A DNA stretch of 64,000 bases from Modicisalibacter sp033446685 (GTDB lineage: Bacteria > Pseudomonadota > Gammaproteobacteria > Pseudomonadales > Halomonadaceae), in assembly GCF_033446685.1 (NCBI RefSeq), contig NZ_JAWQLY010000002.1, positions 62,001-126,000 of the forward strand, in the 5' to 3' direction. The notes below the pieces were generated by a model, which did no database searches, was not told the origin of the DNA, and saw only the letters and a program-made list of their open reading frames with translations. This document shows, piece by piece, positions 9,212 through 17,297 of the stretch. The position numbers were made by a program, and so were the translations under genes. Position 1 is the first letter of the stretch. Each line of letters opens with the position of its first letter.

Positions 9212-10075
9212 TTGACCCAGGACATCGACATCCTGTCACGCATCACCAGCGACTTCGCCGGGCTGCGCGACGCCGAGAAGAAGGTGGCCGAGCTGATCTT
9301 CGACGACATCGACTTCGTCGCCGAGGCCAATATCGGCGATATCGCCGCACGGGCCCAGGTCTCCGATGCCAGCGTAACGCGCTTCGCCCGGGCCGTGGGC
9401 TGTCGCAACGTGCGCGATCTGAAGCTGCGCCTGACCCGCGCGCTGGCCGCCGGACGCCGCTTCATCCAGGACGCCGGCGACGCCGACGGCTCCAGCGCCG
9501 TCTACGACATCGCCACCCAGACCCTGGCGCTCAACCGCGAGTTGATGGAACAGGCCGATGTCGCCGGTGCCGTGGAACTGCTCGACGGCGCGCGCCAGGT
9601 GTTGGTATTCGGCGCCGGCGGCGGTTCGACGATGCTCGCCCAGGAACTGCAGTTCCGGCTGGTGCGGCTGGGCTACGCGATCAGTGCCTACCCGCAGTCG
9701 CTGCTGCCGCGAATGGTCGCCTCGACACTGGAGCCCCGCGACGTGGTGGTAACGCTGTCGGTGAGCGGTTACACCCCGGAGATCGTCGAGTCGGCGCAGA
9801 TCGCCCGCCAGTACGGCGCCCGGGTGGTGGCGATCACCGCCAACGGCTCGCCGCTGGCCGAAACCGCCGATGTGGTGCTGCCGGTGGTGGCCCGCGAGAC
9901 CGATTTCATCTATCACCCCTCGGCGTCGCGCTACGCCATGCTCGCCGCCATCGACGTGCTGGCGCTGGAACTGGCGCTGCGCCATCAGGACCGCTCGCGC
10001 ACCAAGCTGCGCCGGCTCAAGATCACCCTCGACGCCCACCGCGGCGGCGACAACCGTCAACCGTTGGGGGATTGA
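9212..10075 (+). CDS. MurR/RpiR family transcriptional regulator
   Basis: A 287-residue regulator with an N-terminal helix-turn-helix of the RpiR type (about 1-80; IGDIAARAQVSDASVTRFAR) and a C-terminal SIS sugar-isomerase-like ligand domain (about 125-260; VLVFGAGGGSTMLAQELQFR and VTLSVSGYTPEIVESA). It probably controls the adjoining D-amino-acid genes in response to a phosphosugar- or amino-acid-derived ligand. The start chosen is the TTG at 9212 with AGGAGA five bases upstream. The frame is open further upstream but overlaps the divergent gene there and is not protein-like. It ends two bases before the D-aminoacylase start, so the two are coupled. Confidence 0.9.
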   Translation: MTQDIDILSRITSDFAGLRDAEKKVAELIFDDIDFVAEANIGDIAARAQVSDASVTRFARAVGCRNVRDLKLRLTRALAAGRRFIQDAGDADGSSAVYDIATQTLALNRELMEQADVAGAVELLDGARQVLVFGAGGGSTMLAQELQFRLVRLGYAISAYPQSLLPRMVASTLEPRDVVVTLSVSGYTPEIVESAQIARQYGARVVAITANGSPLAETADVVLPVVARETDFIYHPSASRYAMLAAIDVLALELALRHQDRSRTKLRRLKITLDAHRGGDNRQPLGD

Positions 10076-10077
10076 CC

Positions 10078-11562
10078 ATGCGCTACGACACGCTGATCCG
10101 TGACGCCTGGATCATCGACGGCACCGGCGCCGCGCCATTTCGCGCCGACGTGGCCATCCGCGGCGAGCGCATCGCCGCCGTGGGCGCGCTCGGCGAGGCC
10201 ACGGCCGACACCGTGATCGACGCCCGGGAGCGCTACCTGTCGCCGGGCTTCATCGACGTCCATACCCACGACGACACCAACGTCATCCGCACCCCCGAGA
10301 TGCTGCCCAAGCTCTCGCAGGGCGTGACCACGGTGGTGGTCGGCAACTGCGGGATCAGCGCCGCGCCGGTCACGCTTAGCGGTGAAGTCCCCGACCCGAT
10401 GAACCTGCTGGGCCGCGCCGAGGACTTCCGCTACCCGAGCTTCGACGCCTACGCCGACGCGGTGGATGCCGCCGCGCCCGCGGTCAACGTCGCCGCGCTG
10501 ATCGGCCATACCAGCCTGCGCAGCCAAGCAATGGGCGACTTCAGCCGCCCCGCCAGCGAGGCCGAGACCGCCACCATGCGTGACGCGCTGCGTGAGGCGC
10601 TCGCCGCCGGCGCGCTGGGCATGAGCTCGGGGCTGGCCTATCGCAACGCCTTTCACGCCCCGATGGAGGAGCTGCGCCCGCTGGTCGCCGAAGTCGGCGC
10701 CGCCGGCGGCGTCTATACCACGCACCTGCGCGATGAGTTCGCCGGCCTGCCCGAGGCAATGGACGAGGCCTTCGAGACCGCGCGCCAGGGCCAGGCGCCG
10801 CTGGTGATCTCGCACCTGAAGTGTGCCGGCGCCGGCAACTGGGGCGGCGCGCCACGTGCGCTGGCCAAGCTCGAGCACGCCGCGCGCCATCAGCGCGCGC
10901 ACTGCGATTGCTATCCGTATACCGCCGGCTCGTCGACGCTGGATCTGGGTCAGGTCACCGACGAGATCGCGATCTTCATCACCTGGTCGGACCCGCACCC
11001 CGAACAGGCCCAGCGCGCACTCGCCGAGATCGCCGCCGAGTGGGGCGTGTCGCTGATGGATGCCGCGCGCCGCCTGCAGCCGGCCGGTGCGGTCTACCAC
11101 AACATGAGCGAAGACGACATGCGCCGGGTGCTGGCCCACCCGCTGGCGATGGTCGGCTCCGACGGACTGCCCAACGACCCGCACCCGCACCCGCGGCTGT
11201 GGGGCGCCTTTCCGCGGGTGCTCGCCCACTACAGCCGCGATCTCAAGCTGATGCCGCTCGCCGAGGCGATCCGCAAGATGACCGGCCTGTCGGCCGCCCA
11301 ATTCGGCCTCACCGATCGCGGCGTGATCCGTGAGGGCGGCTACGCCGACCTGACGCTGTTCGATCTCGACACCCTCGAGGACGTCGCCGACTACGCCCGG
11401 CCGATCGCCGCCGCCCGCGGCATCGAGCTGGTGATGGTCAACGGCGTGATCGGCTATCGCACCGGCACGGCCACCGGCGATCGCGGCGGGCGCCTGCTGC
11501 GCCGTAGCGAGCGCTTGTCCCCCCAACCCACAATCCCATTCACAGCGGAGGAAACCCCATGA
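10078..11562 (+). CDS. N-acyl-D-amino-acid deacylase (D-aminoacylase)
   Basis: A 494-residue amidohydrolase that removes the acyl group from N-acyl-D-amino acids, giving the free D-amino acid for the deaminase encoded nearby. The metal-binding His-x-His is His62/His64 in FIDVHTHDDTN, preceded by the usual small beta-sandwich domain (TLIRDAWIIDGTG). VVVGNCGIS, YTTHLRDE and ISHLKCAG supply further ligands typical of D-aminoacylases. The length matches the family (about 480-500). The start at 10078 has a GGGGG box. It overlaps the downstream RidA gene by four bases (ATGA). Confidence 0.93.
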   Translation: MRYDTLIRDAWIIDGTGAAPFRADVAIRGERIAAVGALGEATADTVIDARERYLSPGFIDVHTHDDTNVIRTPEMLPKLSQGVTTVVVGNCGISAAPVTLSGEVPDPMNLLGRAEDFRYPSFDAYADAVDAAAPAVNVAALIGHTSLRSQAMGDFSRPASEAETATMRDALREALAAGALGMSSGLAYRNAFHAPMEELRPLVAEVGAAGGVYTTHLRDEFAGLPEAMDEAFETARQGQAPLVISHLKCAGAGNWGGAPRALAKLEHAARHQRAHCDCYPYTAGSSTLDLGQVTDEIAIFITWSDPHPEQAQRALAEIAAEWGVSLMDAARRLQPAGAVYHNMSEDDMRRVLAHPLAMVGSDGLPNDPHPHPRLWGAFPRVLAHYSRDLKLMPLAEAIRKMTGLSAAQFGLTDRGVIREGGYADLTLFDLDTLEDVADYARPIAAARGIELVMVNGVIGYRTGTATGDRGGRLLRRSERLSPQPTIPFTAEETP

Positions 11563-11951
11563 CAATCCAGCGTTACGGCGTCGAAGGCGGCGTCGGCACC
11601 GGCGGCCAGAAGCTGCCGTTCGCACGCGCCACCCAGGCCGCCGGCTGGCTGTTCGTCTCGGGCCAGACCCCGATGACCGACGGCGAGGTCGTCGAGGGCG
11701 GCATCGTCGAGCAGACCCGGCTGGCCTTCGACAACTGCCTGGCGATCATGCACGAGGCCGGCTACGAGGTGGCCGACGTCGTCCACGTCACCGCGGTGCT
11801 CACCGACGCGCGCTATTTCACCTCGTTCAACAAGGTCTTCAAGGAGATCTTCGGCGAGCATCCCCCGGCGCGCATCTGCAGCGTTCAGGACCTGGTGGTC
11901 GACTGCAAGGTCGAGGTCGACGTCAAGTGCTACCGCGCCGACCGCGCCTGA
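11559..11951 (+). CDS. RidA family protein (D-amino-acid cluster)
   Basis: A 130-residue YjgF/YER057c/UK114 protein. RidA proteins hydrolyse the reactive enamines and imines released by PLP-dependent dehydratases and deaminases. Conserved segments LFVSGQTPMTD and the C-terminal PPARICSVQDL are present; the latter holds the arginine that binds the substrate carboxylate in the family. The gene overlaps the D-aminoacylase stop by four bases and has a GGAGG box, so it is translationally coupled. A second RidA copy is encoded at 54719-55108 after spoT; this one is most likely specialised for the D-amino-acid pathway. Confidence 0.92.
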   Translation: MTIQRYGVEGGVGTGGQKLPFARATQAAGWLFVSGQTPMTDGEVVEGGIVEQTRLAFDNCLAIMHEAGYEVADVVHVTAVLTDARYFTSFNKVFKEIFGEHPPARICSVQDLVVDCKVEVDVKCYRADRA

Positions 11952-12129
11952 GCCGGTCGGGCCCGCGGGCGGCAACCCGCGAGCCATCAAACGGGCAACA
12001 AAAAGGCGCCGAGGCCCGGCAAGGCCCCGACGCCACACACTGCAGCGATATTCCGGTTTCTACCAATAACGGTTTCTACCACTGCCTCGGTCGCGGCAAC
12101 GACCGAGCCAACAAGTATAAGAGGCATGT

Positions 12130-13626
12130 ATGAACAGTCATATCTTCCTCGGCACCTTCTTCGCCTATATCGTGCTGATGATCGGCTTCGGCTGGTGGGT
12201 GTCGCGCAACAGTCGCGGCACCGGCGACGACTTCCTGCTCGGCGGGCGCAGCGTGCCGCTATTCCTCACTGTGGGCACCACCGTGGCGACCATGGTCGGC
12301 ACCGGCTCGAGCATGGGCGCGGTGGGCTTCGGCTATTCCAACGGCTGGGCGGGGGCGCTCTACGGCATCGGTGGCGCCGTCGGCGTACTGCTGCTGGCGG
12401 TGTGCTTCGCCCCGGTGCGCAAGTTCCGCTTCATGACCATGAGCGAGGAACTCTCCTACTATGTCGGCGCCAATCGGCTGGTGCGCAACGTCGTCGCGCT
12501 GCTGATCTACATCGCCTGCATCGGCTGGCTGGGCGCGCATATCCTCGGCGGCGGGCTGTATCTGGCCTGGATGGCCGACATCGACCCCAACCTCGCCAAG
12601 CTGGTGGTGGCGCTGGGCTTCGGCGTCTACTGCGTGATCGGCGGCTACATGGCGGTGGTGTGGACCGACACCATCCAGGCGGTGGTGCTGTTCGTCGGCT
12701 TCTTCCTGATGGCCGGGCTGGCGCTGATCGAGGTCGGCGGCTTCGACGGCCTCACCGCGGGCATGGACGCCGCCTCGACGAGCTTTCTGGGCATCGACAA
12801 GATCGGCGGGCTGCCGGCGCTGTCGCTGGCCACGGTGATCGCCGTCGGGGTGCTGGCCACGCCGTCGTTCCGCCAGCGCATCTACTCGGGCCGGTCGGTG
12901 CGCACGGTGCGCCGCTCGTTCGTGATCACCGGGCTCCTGTATCTGGCCTTCTCGATCGTTCCGGCGATCATCGGCATGGCCACCCACGTGCTCAACCCCG
13001 ATCTCGACAACAGCAATTACGCCTTCCCGTTCCTGGCCACGGAGGTGTTGCCGCTGGGCCTGGGTCTGCTGCTGCTGGTCGCCGGGCTGTCCGCGACCAT
13101 GTCGAGCGCCAGCTCGGATGCCATCGCCGGGGTCTCGACACTGATGCGCGACATCTACGTGCTGTTCACCGGACGCACGCCCTCGGCGCGCCACGTGGTG
13201 CTCTACTCGCGCCTGGCGCTGGTCGCCACCATCGGCCTGGCGCTGGCCTTCGCGCTGACCTCGGACAACGTCATCAGTTACATCACCAAGATGATCTCGA
13301 CGGTACTCGCCGGGATGTTCGTCTGCGGCATGCTGGGCCGGTTCTGGCCGCGCTATAACTGGCAGGGCGCGATCGCCACGCTGATCGCCGCCTCGGCGAC
13401 CTCGCTGGCGGTGATCGCCAACCCCGACTGGAGCGCCTTCTGGGGCAACCCCAGCATTCCCGCGGTGCTGGTGGCGACTCTCGGCGGGGTGGTCGTCAGC
13501 CTGGTCACGCCGGCCACGCGGATCAGCGAAGCCGAGGCGCTGGCCAAGCTCGACCACGAGCGCGAACGCATGGAACGCGCCCCCGAGGCGACGCTGACCC
13601 AGCCGAGCACCCCGCCGGCCGGCTGA
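12130..13626 (+). CDS. Sodium:solute symporter (SSS family)
   Basis: A 498-residue integral membrane protein with about 13 hydrophobic segments, of the sodium:solute symporter family that also holds PutP and PanF. Recognisable parts are GWWVSRNSRGTGDDFLLGGR near the N-terminus, the GTGSSMGAVGFGYSNGW turn in TM2, and LSATMSSASSDAIAGVSTL, which resembles the sodium-site helix of the family. It lies 178 bases after RidA and before a terminator, so it likely belongs to the same catabolic cluster. It would import the acylated or free D-amino acid (inference from context). Confidence 0.9.
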   Translation: MNSHIFLGTFFAYIVLMIGFGWWVSRNSRGTGDDFLLGGRSVPLFLTVGTTVATMVGTGSSMGAVGFGYSNGWAGALYGIGGAVGVLLLAVCFAPVRKFRFMTMSEELSYYVGANRLVRNVVALLIYIACIGWLGAHILGGGLYLAWMADIDPNLAKLVVALGFGVYCVIGGYMAVVWTDTIQAVVLFVGFFLMAGLALIEVGGFDGLTAGMDAASTSFLGIDKIGGLPALSLATVIAVGVLATPSFRQRIYSGRSVRTVRRSFVITGLLYLAFSIVPAIIGMATHVLNPDLDNSNYAFPFLATEVLPLGLGLLLLVAGLSATMSSASSDAIAGVSTLMRDIYVLFTGRTPSARHVVLYSRLALVATIGLALAFALTSDNVISYITKMISTVLAGMFVCGMLGRFWPRYNWQGAIATLIAASATSLAVIANPDWSAFWGNPSIPAVLVATLGGVVVSLVTPATRISEAEALAKLDHERERMERAPEATLTQPSTPPAG

Positions 13627-13652
13627 GCGCCAGCCCGCAGCGATCCGTTCGA

Positions 13653-13687
13653 CAATGGCCCCGGCACATGCCGGGGCCATTGTCTTT
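13653..13687 (+). terminator. Terminator after the symporter gene
   Basis: A 14-bp perfect inverted repeat (13653-13666 with 13669-13682) of GGCCCCGG type, followed by a short T-rich run (TCTTT). It lies 27 bases after the symporter stop. Confidence 0.7.
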
Positions 13688-13805
13688 GTGCGTGACCTTG
13701 GCGCGTGACGATTCGCCCAGGCTTTACCGCAAGCGATCGGCTGCTACGTTTTAGAAGGATGCTCAGGGAGCGGGCATCCGCTAGTCGACCCAGGCAGGAG
13801 GCCCA

Positions 13806-14273
13806 ATGTCCATCCCCCACCCCAAGCACGCCAACCCACGCCGCACCCTGCTGGCCAGCGTACTGATCGGCATCGGCTGCATGGCGGCCCTCGACGAGAT
13901 CGTCTTTCACCAGCTGCTGGCCTGGCATCATTTCGTCGATCGCGGCACGGCCTTCGCGCTGGCCTCGGACGGGGTGTTGCATGCCGGCGAGCTGGTGCTG
14001 CTGGTGGTCGGCTTCTTCGTGATGATCGAGCTGCACGGCGCCGGCCGCCAGGCGCCCGGCTACCGAGGCCCCGGCTTTCTGCTGGGGGCGGGCGGCTTCC
14101 AGGTCTTCGACGGCGTGGTCGATCACAAGCTCCTGCGCCTGCACCAGGTGCGCTACGTCGATGACGTCTGGCTCTACGACGTCGCCTGGATCGGCGCCGG
14201 CGCGATCATCCTGGCGATCGGCTGGCTGCTGCTCAGGCGGGCCCGGCGCGGTCGCGCCTCGAGCCAGCGCTAG
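13806..14273 (+). CDS. DUF2243 membrane protein
   Basis: A 155-residue protein with four hydrophobic segments (about 16-34, 55-75, 85-105 and 120-145). The family signature ALDEIVFHQLLAWHH comes first, then the FQVFDGVVDHKLLRLHQVR segment, which is rich in His and Asp and looks metal- or heme-related. The function is unknown. It sits 15 bases before a CtaG-type cytochrome oxidase assembly gene, so a role in respiratory metal handling is a reasonable guess from context only. Confidence 0.88.
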   Translation: MSIPHPKHANPRRTLLASVLIGIGCMAALDEIVFHQLLAWHHFVDRGTAFALASDGVLHAGELVLLVVGFFVMIELHGAGRQAPGYRGPGFLLGAGGFQVFDGVVDHKLLRLHQVRYVDDVWLYDVAWIGAGAIILAIGWLLLRRARRGRASSQR

Positions 14274-14288
14274 CCCGGAGCGTTCGGC

Positions 14289-15062
14289 GTGCCACTCATG
14301 CCCAGCGTCGCGCAATGGCTCGCACTGACGGCCGGACTGCTTTATCTGGTCGGCGCCTGGCGCAGCACCCGCACCGGCAAGTCGTGGTCGCCCTGGCGCA
14401 GCGCGAGTTTCACTGCCGGCATCGTCACGCTGGTCGTGGCGTTCGCACCGCCGCTCAATGCATTTGCTCATCATGACCTGCGCGGACACATGCTCCAGCA
14501 CCTGCTGGTCGGCATGTTCGCGCCGCTGGGGCTGGTGTTCGGCGCACCGATGGGGCTGCTGCTGAGAAACCTGTCCCCCGCCCGGGCACGAGGGATAGTG
14601 AGACTACTGGGGAGCGTCCCGGTGCGCGTGCTCAGCCATCCGCTGAGCGCCGCCGTGCTCGATATCGGCGGCATGTACCTGCTGTACCTGACCCCGCTGT
14701 ATGCCCTGAGCATGACCACGCCGTGGCTGCACCACCTCATCCACCTGCATTTCGTGATCTCCGGTTGTCTGTTCAGTTGGGCGATCGCCGGGCCCGACCC
14801 GGCGCCGCATCGTCCGCGCTGGCGGACCCGCCTGGGCGTGCTGTTCCTGGCCATCGCCACTCACGCCACGCTCGGCAAGCTGATTTACGCCTGGCGGATG
14901 CCGCAGGGCACCGGCGCCGGCGTCGACGAAATCCAGGCGGCCGCGCAGTGGATGTATTACGGCGGCGACCTGGCCGAAATCGTCCTGCTGATGGCGCTGA
15001 TGCAGCAATGGCTACGGCGGCGCCGCGCGGCAGAACGCAGCCCGCTCGCGGACCCGGCCTGA
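14289..15062 (+). CDS. CtaG-type cytochrome c oxidase assembly protein
   Basis: A 257-residue multi-pass membrane protein of the caa3_CtaG family, named for Bacillus CtaG, which helps mature the copper centre of cytochrome c oxidase. The family pattern is visible: FAHHDLRGHMLQHLLVGMFAP near residue 62, then WLHHLIHLHFVISGCLFSWAI near 142, both rich in histidines inside or beside membrane helices. The start is GTG at 14289 or ATG at 14298. It forms a pair with the DUF2243 gene. No cytochrome oxidase subunit genes are in the window. Confidence 0.87.
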   Translation: MPLMPSVAQWLALTAGLLYLVGAWRSTRTGKSWSPWRSASFTAGIVTLVVAFAPPLNAFAHHDLRGHMLQHLLVGMFAPLGLVFGAPMGLLLRNLSPARARGIVRLLGSVPVRVLSHPLSAAVLDIGGMYLLYLTPLYALSMTTPWLHHLIHLHFVISGCLFSWAIAGPDPAPHRPRWRTRLGVLFLAIATHATLGKLIYAWRMPQGTGAGVDEIQAAAQWMYYGGDLAEIVLLMALMQQWLRRRRAAERSPLADPA

Positions 15063-15145
15063 GCCTGCCGAGCCTGGGGCCGATCCGCCGAGGTTGACCG
15101 GGCTCAACTCACCGGCTTTTCTTCTCGGGCGGGCGGACGCGCGAC

Positions 15146-15196
15146 TTGCCGGCAGACGGACAAACGCCTACCATCCTCTCCTGATAATAATTAGCA
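15146..15196 (+). promoter_or_regulatory. efe operon promoter with Fur box
   Basis: TTGCCG (15146-15151) and TACCAT (15169-15174), 17 bases apart, form a plausible sigma-70 promoter. Directly downstream, 15182-15196 reads TGATAATAATTAGCA, which matches the 7-1-7 Fur consensus TGATAATNATTATCA at 13 of 14 defined positions. A site here, over the transcription start, would let Fur-Fe(II) block the promoter when iron is plentiful. Confidence 0.75.
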
Positions 15197-15262
15197 TCGG
15201 CTATGCAGCCGCATCCTTGCCGCGCTCGTTTTCGTCATCGCCGTCAGCCACCAGGACCCGTC

Positions 15263-16099
15263 ATGCTCGTACCCTTTCTGATCATGCTGCGCGAGGGGCT
15301 CGAAGCCGCCCTGATCGTCGGCATCATCGCCAGTTATCTCAAGCAGACCGGGCGCGGCGCCTGGATGCCCGCGGTATGGATCGGCATCCTGCTCGCCGCC
15401 GCGCTGTCGCTGTGCGTGGGGGCGGGCCTGCAGTTCGCCAGCGCCGAGTTCCCGCAGCGTCAGCAGGAGCTGTTCGAGGCGGTGGTCGGCTTCGTCGCCG
15501 TCGGCGTGCTGACCTGGATGGTGTTCTGGATGCGCCGCGCGGCCCGCGGCATGCGTGCCGAACTCACCGGCGCCCTCGACAGCGCCTTCGCCAGCGGCCG
15601 TCGCCATACCTACGCGTTGATCGGCATGGTGTTCCTCGCCGTGGCCCGCGAGGGCCTGGAGTCGATCTTCTTCCTGCTCGCGGTATTCCAGCAGAGCCGT
15701 ACCGGAAGCGCACCGCTGGGCGCCCTGCTGGGCGTCGCCTGCTCGGTAGTCGTCGGGCTGGCCTTCTATCGCGGCAGCCTGCGTCTCGACCTGCGCCACT
15801 TCTTCCGCCTGACCGGGTTGTTCATCCTGCTGGTGGCGGCCGGACTCACCGCCGGGTCGGTGCGCGCGCTGCACGAAGCCGGGCTGTGGAACCACGCCCA
15901 GCAGGTAGTTTTCGACTTGAGCGCGGCCCTGCCGCTCGACTCGCCGCTGGGTGCGGTATTCTCAGGCGTGCTCGGCTACCAGCCCGCCCCCACCCTGAGC
16001 GAGCTGATCGCCTATGCGGTCTACCTGGCCGTGACCCTGATCCTCTTCTTCCGCCCCCGGTCCGGCGCGCAGCGCGCGCCTGTGGCCGAGGCCCGCTGA
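15263..16099 (+). CDS. efeU: FTR1-family iron permease EfeU
   Basis: A 278-residue inner-membrane permease of the oxidase-dependent iron transporter family. The two REGLE iron-binding motifs are both present: REGLEA at residues 10-15 in the first helix and REGLES starting at residue 129. Seven hydrophobic segments match E. coli EfeU. It opens the efe operon behind a Fur box and is directly followed by efeO, whose GTG start touches the efeU stop codon. The start at 15263 was chosen over an upstream in-frame ATG at 15203 because the first membrane helix with REGLE begins right after it and the extension is not membrane-like. Confidence 0.94.
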   Translation: MLVPFLIMLREGLEAALIVGIIASYLKQTGRGAWMPAVWIGILLAAALSLCVGAGLQFASAEFPQRQQELFEAVVGFVAVGVLTWMVFWMRRAARGMRAELTGALDSAFASGRRHTYALIGMVFLAVAREGLESIFFLLAVFQQSRTGSAPLGALLGVACSVVVGLAFYRGSLRLDLRHFFRLTGLFILLVAAGLTAGSVRALHEAGLWNHAQQVVFDLSAALPLDSPLGAVFSGVLGYQPAPTLSELIAYAVYLAVTLILFFRPRSGAQRAPVAEAR

Positions 16100-17263
16100 G
16101 TGAACAAACCGAGTCATCGCATGTCCCGATCCGCTTCCTCGCAACAACCGTCGACACGCCTGCTGCGCCTCGGCGTGGCGCTCGCCGCGTTGATCACGCT
16201 GGCCGCCCTGGCGCTGTTCTACGTCTCGTTGCGCCACGCCGACGACGCCCCCGACGACGCGGCCACCACGGTCACCGTCACCGCCAGCGGCTGCCAACCC
16301 AACGACATCACCGTGCCTGCGGGTCGCACCACCTTCCTGGTGATCAACCACTCGCCGCGCGCCATCGAGTGGGAGATTCTCGACGGCGTGATGGTGCTCG
16401 AGGAGCGCGAGAACATCGCCCCCGAACTGCGCCAACCGCTGACCGCGACGTTGACGCCGGGCGACTACGCGATGACCTGCGGGCTGCTCAGCAATCCGCG
16501 CGGCACGCTGCACGTGGTGGCCAGCGGCGACGCCGACGCGGCCATGGAACCCCTGTCCAGGAAGGCCTTCATCGCCCCGCTGGCCGAGTACTCGGTCTAC
16601 CTGACCCTGCAGACCCGCGAGCTGAAGGCAGCGGCCCAGGCACTCCACAAGGCGATCGTCGCCGACGACCTCGACGCCGCCCGGGCGAGCTACCGTCAGG
16701 CGCGTCTCGCCGACCAGCGCCTGGCGATGGCGATCGGTTTGTTCAGCGATCTCGACCAGCGCATCAACGCCCGCGCCGAGTATTTTGCCAAGCGCCAGCA
16801 AGACCCGGCCTTCGGCGGTTTCCACCGCCTGGCGCTGGGGCTCTACCAGCGCCACAGCACCGCGGGCCTGGCGCCGGTCGCCGCGCAGCTGGTCGATGAC
16901 ATCGAGGCGCTTGCCCAGCGCTTCAAGGACCAGGCGATTCCGCCCGCACAGTTGGCCAGTGGCAGCGCCCGGGTGCTGCAAGCCTGGCACGATCATCAGC
17001 CCACCGACGCCCCGCTGGACGAACGTGAACGCGCCGACCTGCGAGGTCTGACGCAGGGTGCCGGGAAGATCGTCGCCCTGCTCGCCCCGCTGCTCGAGCG
17101 TCAGGCGCCGGACATGCTGGCCACGCTCAACACGCGGCTCGCGGCGCTGCACGCCGACTTGGAAGCGCCCCCGAAGGACGATCCACAGGCGCTACTCGAG
17201 GACGCCGGGGCGCTGGCCGAGACGCTGGGCGAGGTCAACGCCGCGCTGGCTCTGAACGCCTGA
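16100..17263 (+). CDS. efeO: EfeO-like protein: cupredoxin plus degenerate M75 domain
   Basis: A 387-residue periplasmic protein with a membrane anchor (about 26-48), then a cupredoxin-like domain (about 55-145) ending in YAMTCGLLSNPRG, whose Cys and other ligands bind metal in EfeO. A C-terminal imelysin/M75 domain follows (about 155-385). In EfeO the M75 domain normally carries an HxxE motif and a conserved YSHTDLWDF-type segment. Here the first reads HRLA (His242, Ala245), so the glutamate is lost, and the second is unrecognisable. The gene begins with GTG directly after the efeU stop. The intact M75 motifs are supplied by a separate EfeM gene three places downstream, so the two proteins may divide the work (inference). 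Confidence 0.85.
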   Translation: MNKPSHRMSRSASSQQPSTRLLRLGVALAALITLAALALFYVSLRHADDAPDDAATTVTVTASGCQPNDITVPAGRTTFLVINHSPRAIEWEILDGVMVLEERENIAPELRQPLTATLTPGDYAMTCGLLSNPRGTLHVVASGDADAAMEPLSRKAFIAPLAEYSVYLTLQTRELKAAAQALHKAIVADDLDAARASYRQARLADQRLAMAIGLFSDLDQRINARAEYFAKRQQDPAFGGFHRLALGLYQRHSTAGLAPVAAQLVDDIEALAQRFKDQAIPPAQLASGSARVLQAWHDHQPTDAPLDERERADLRGLTQGAGKIVALLAPLLERQAPDMLATLNTRLAALHADLEAPPKDDPQALLEDAGALAETLGEVNAALALNA

Positions 17264-17297
17264 CTTTCATCCATGCCATTATCTTGGTTCTGCCGAC

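Noticed and set aside
15094..16899. A 601-codon frame across efeU and efeO
   Set aside because: Out-of-frame shadow; efeU and efeO have REGLE motifs, cupredoxin ligands and normal lengths in their own frames.
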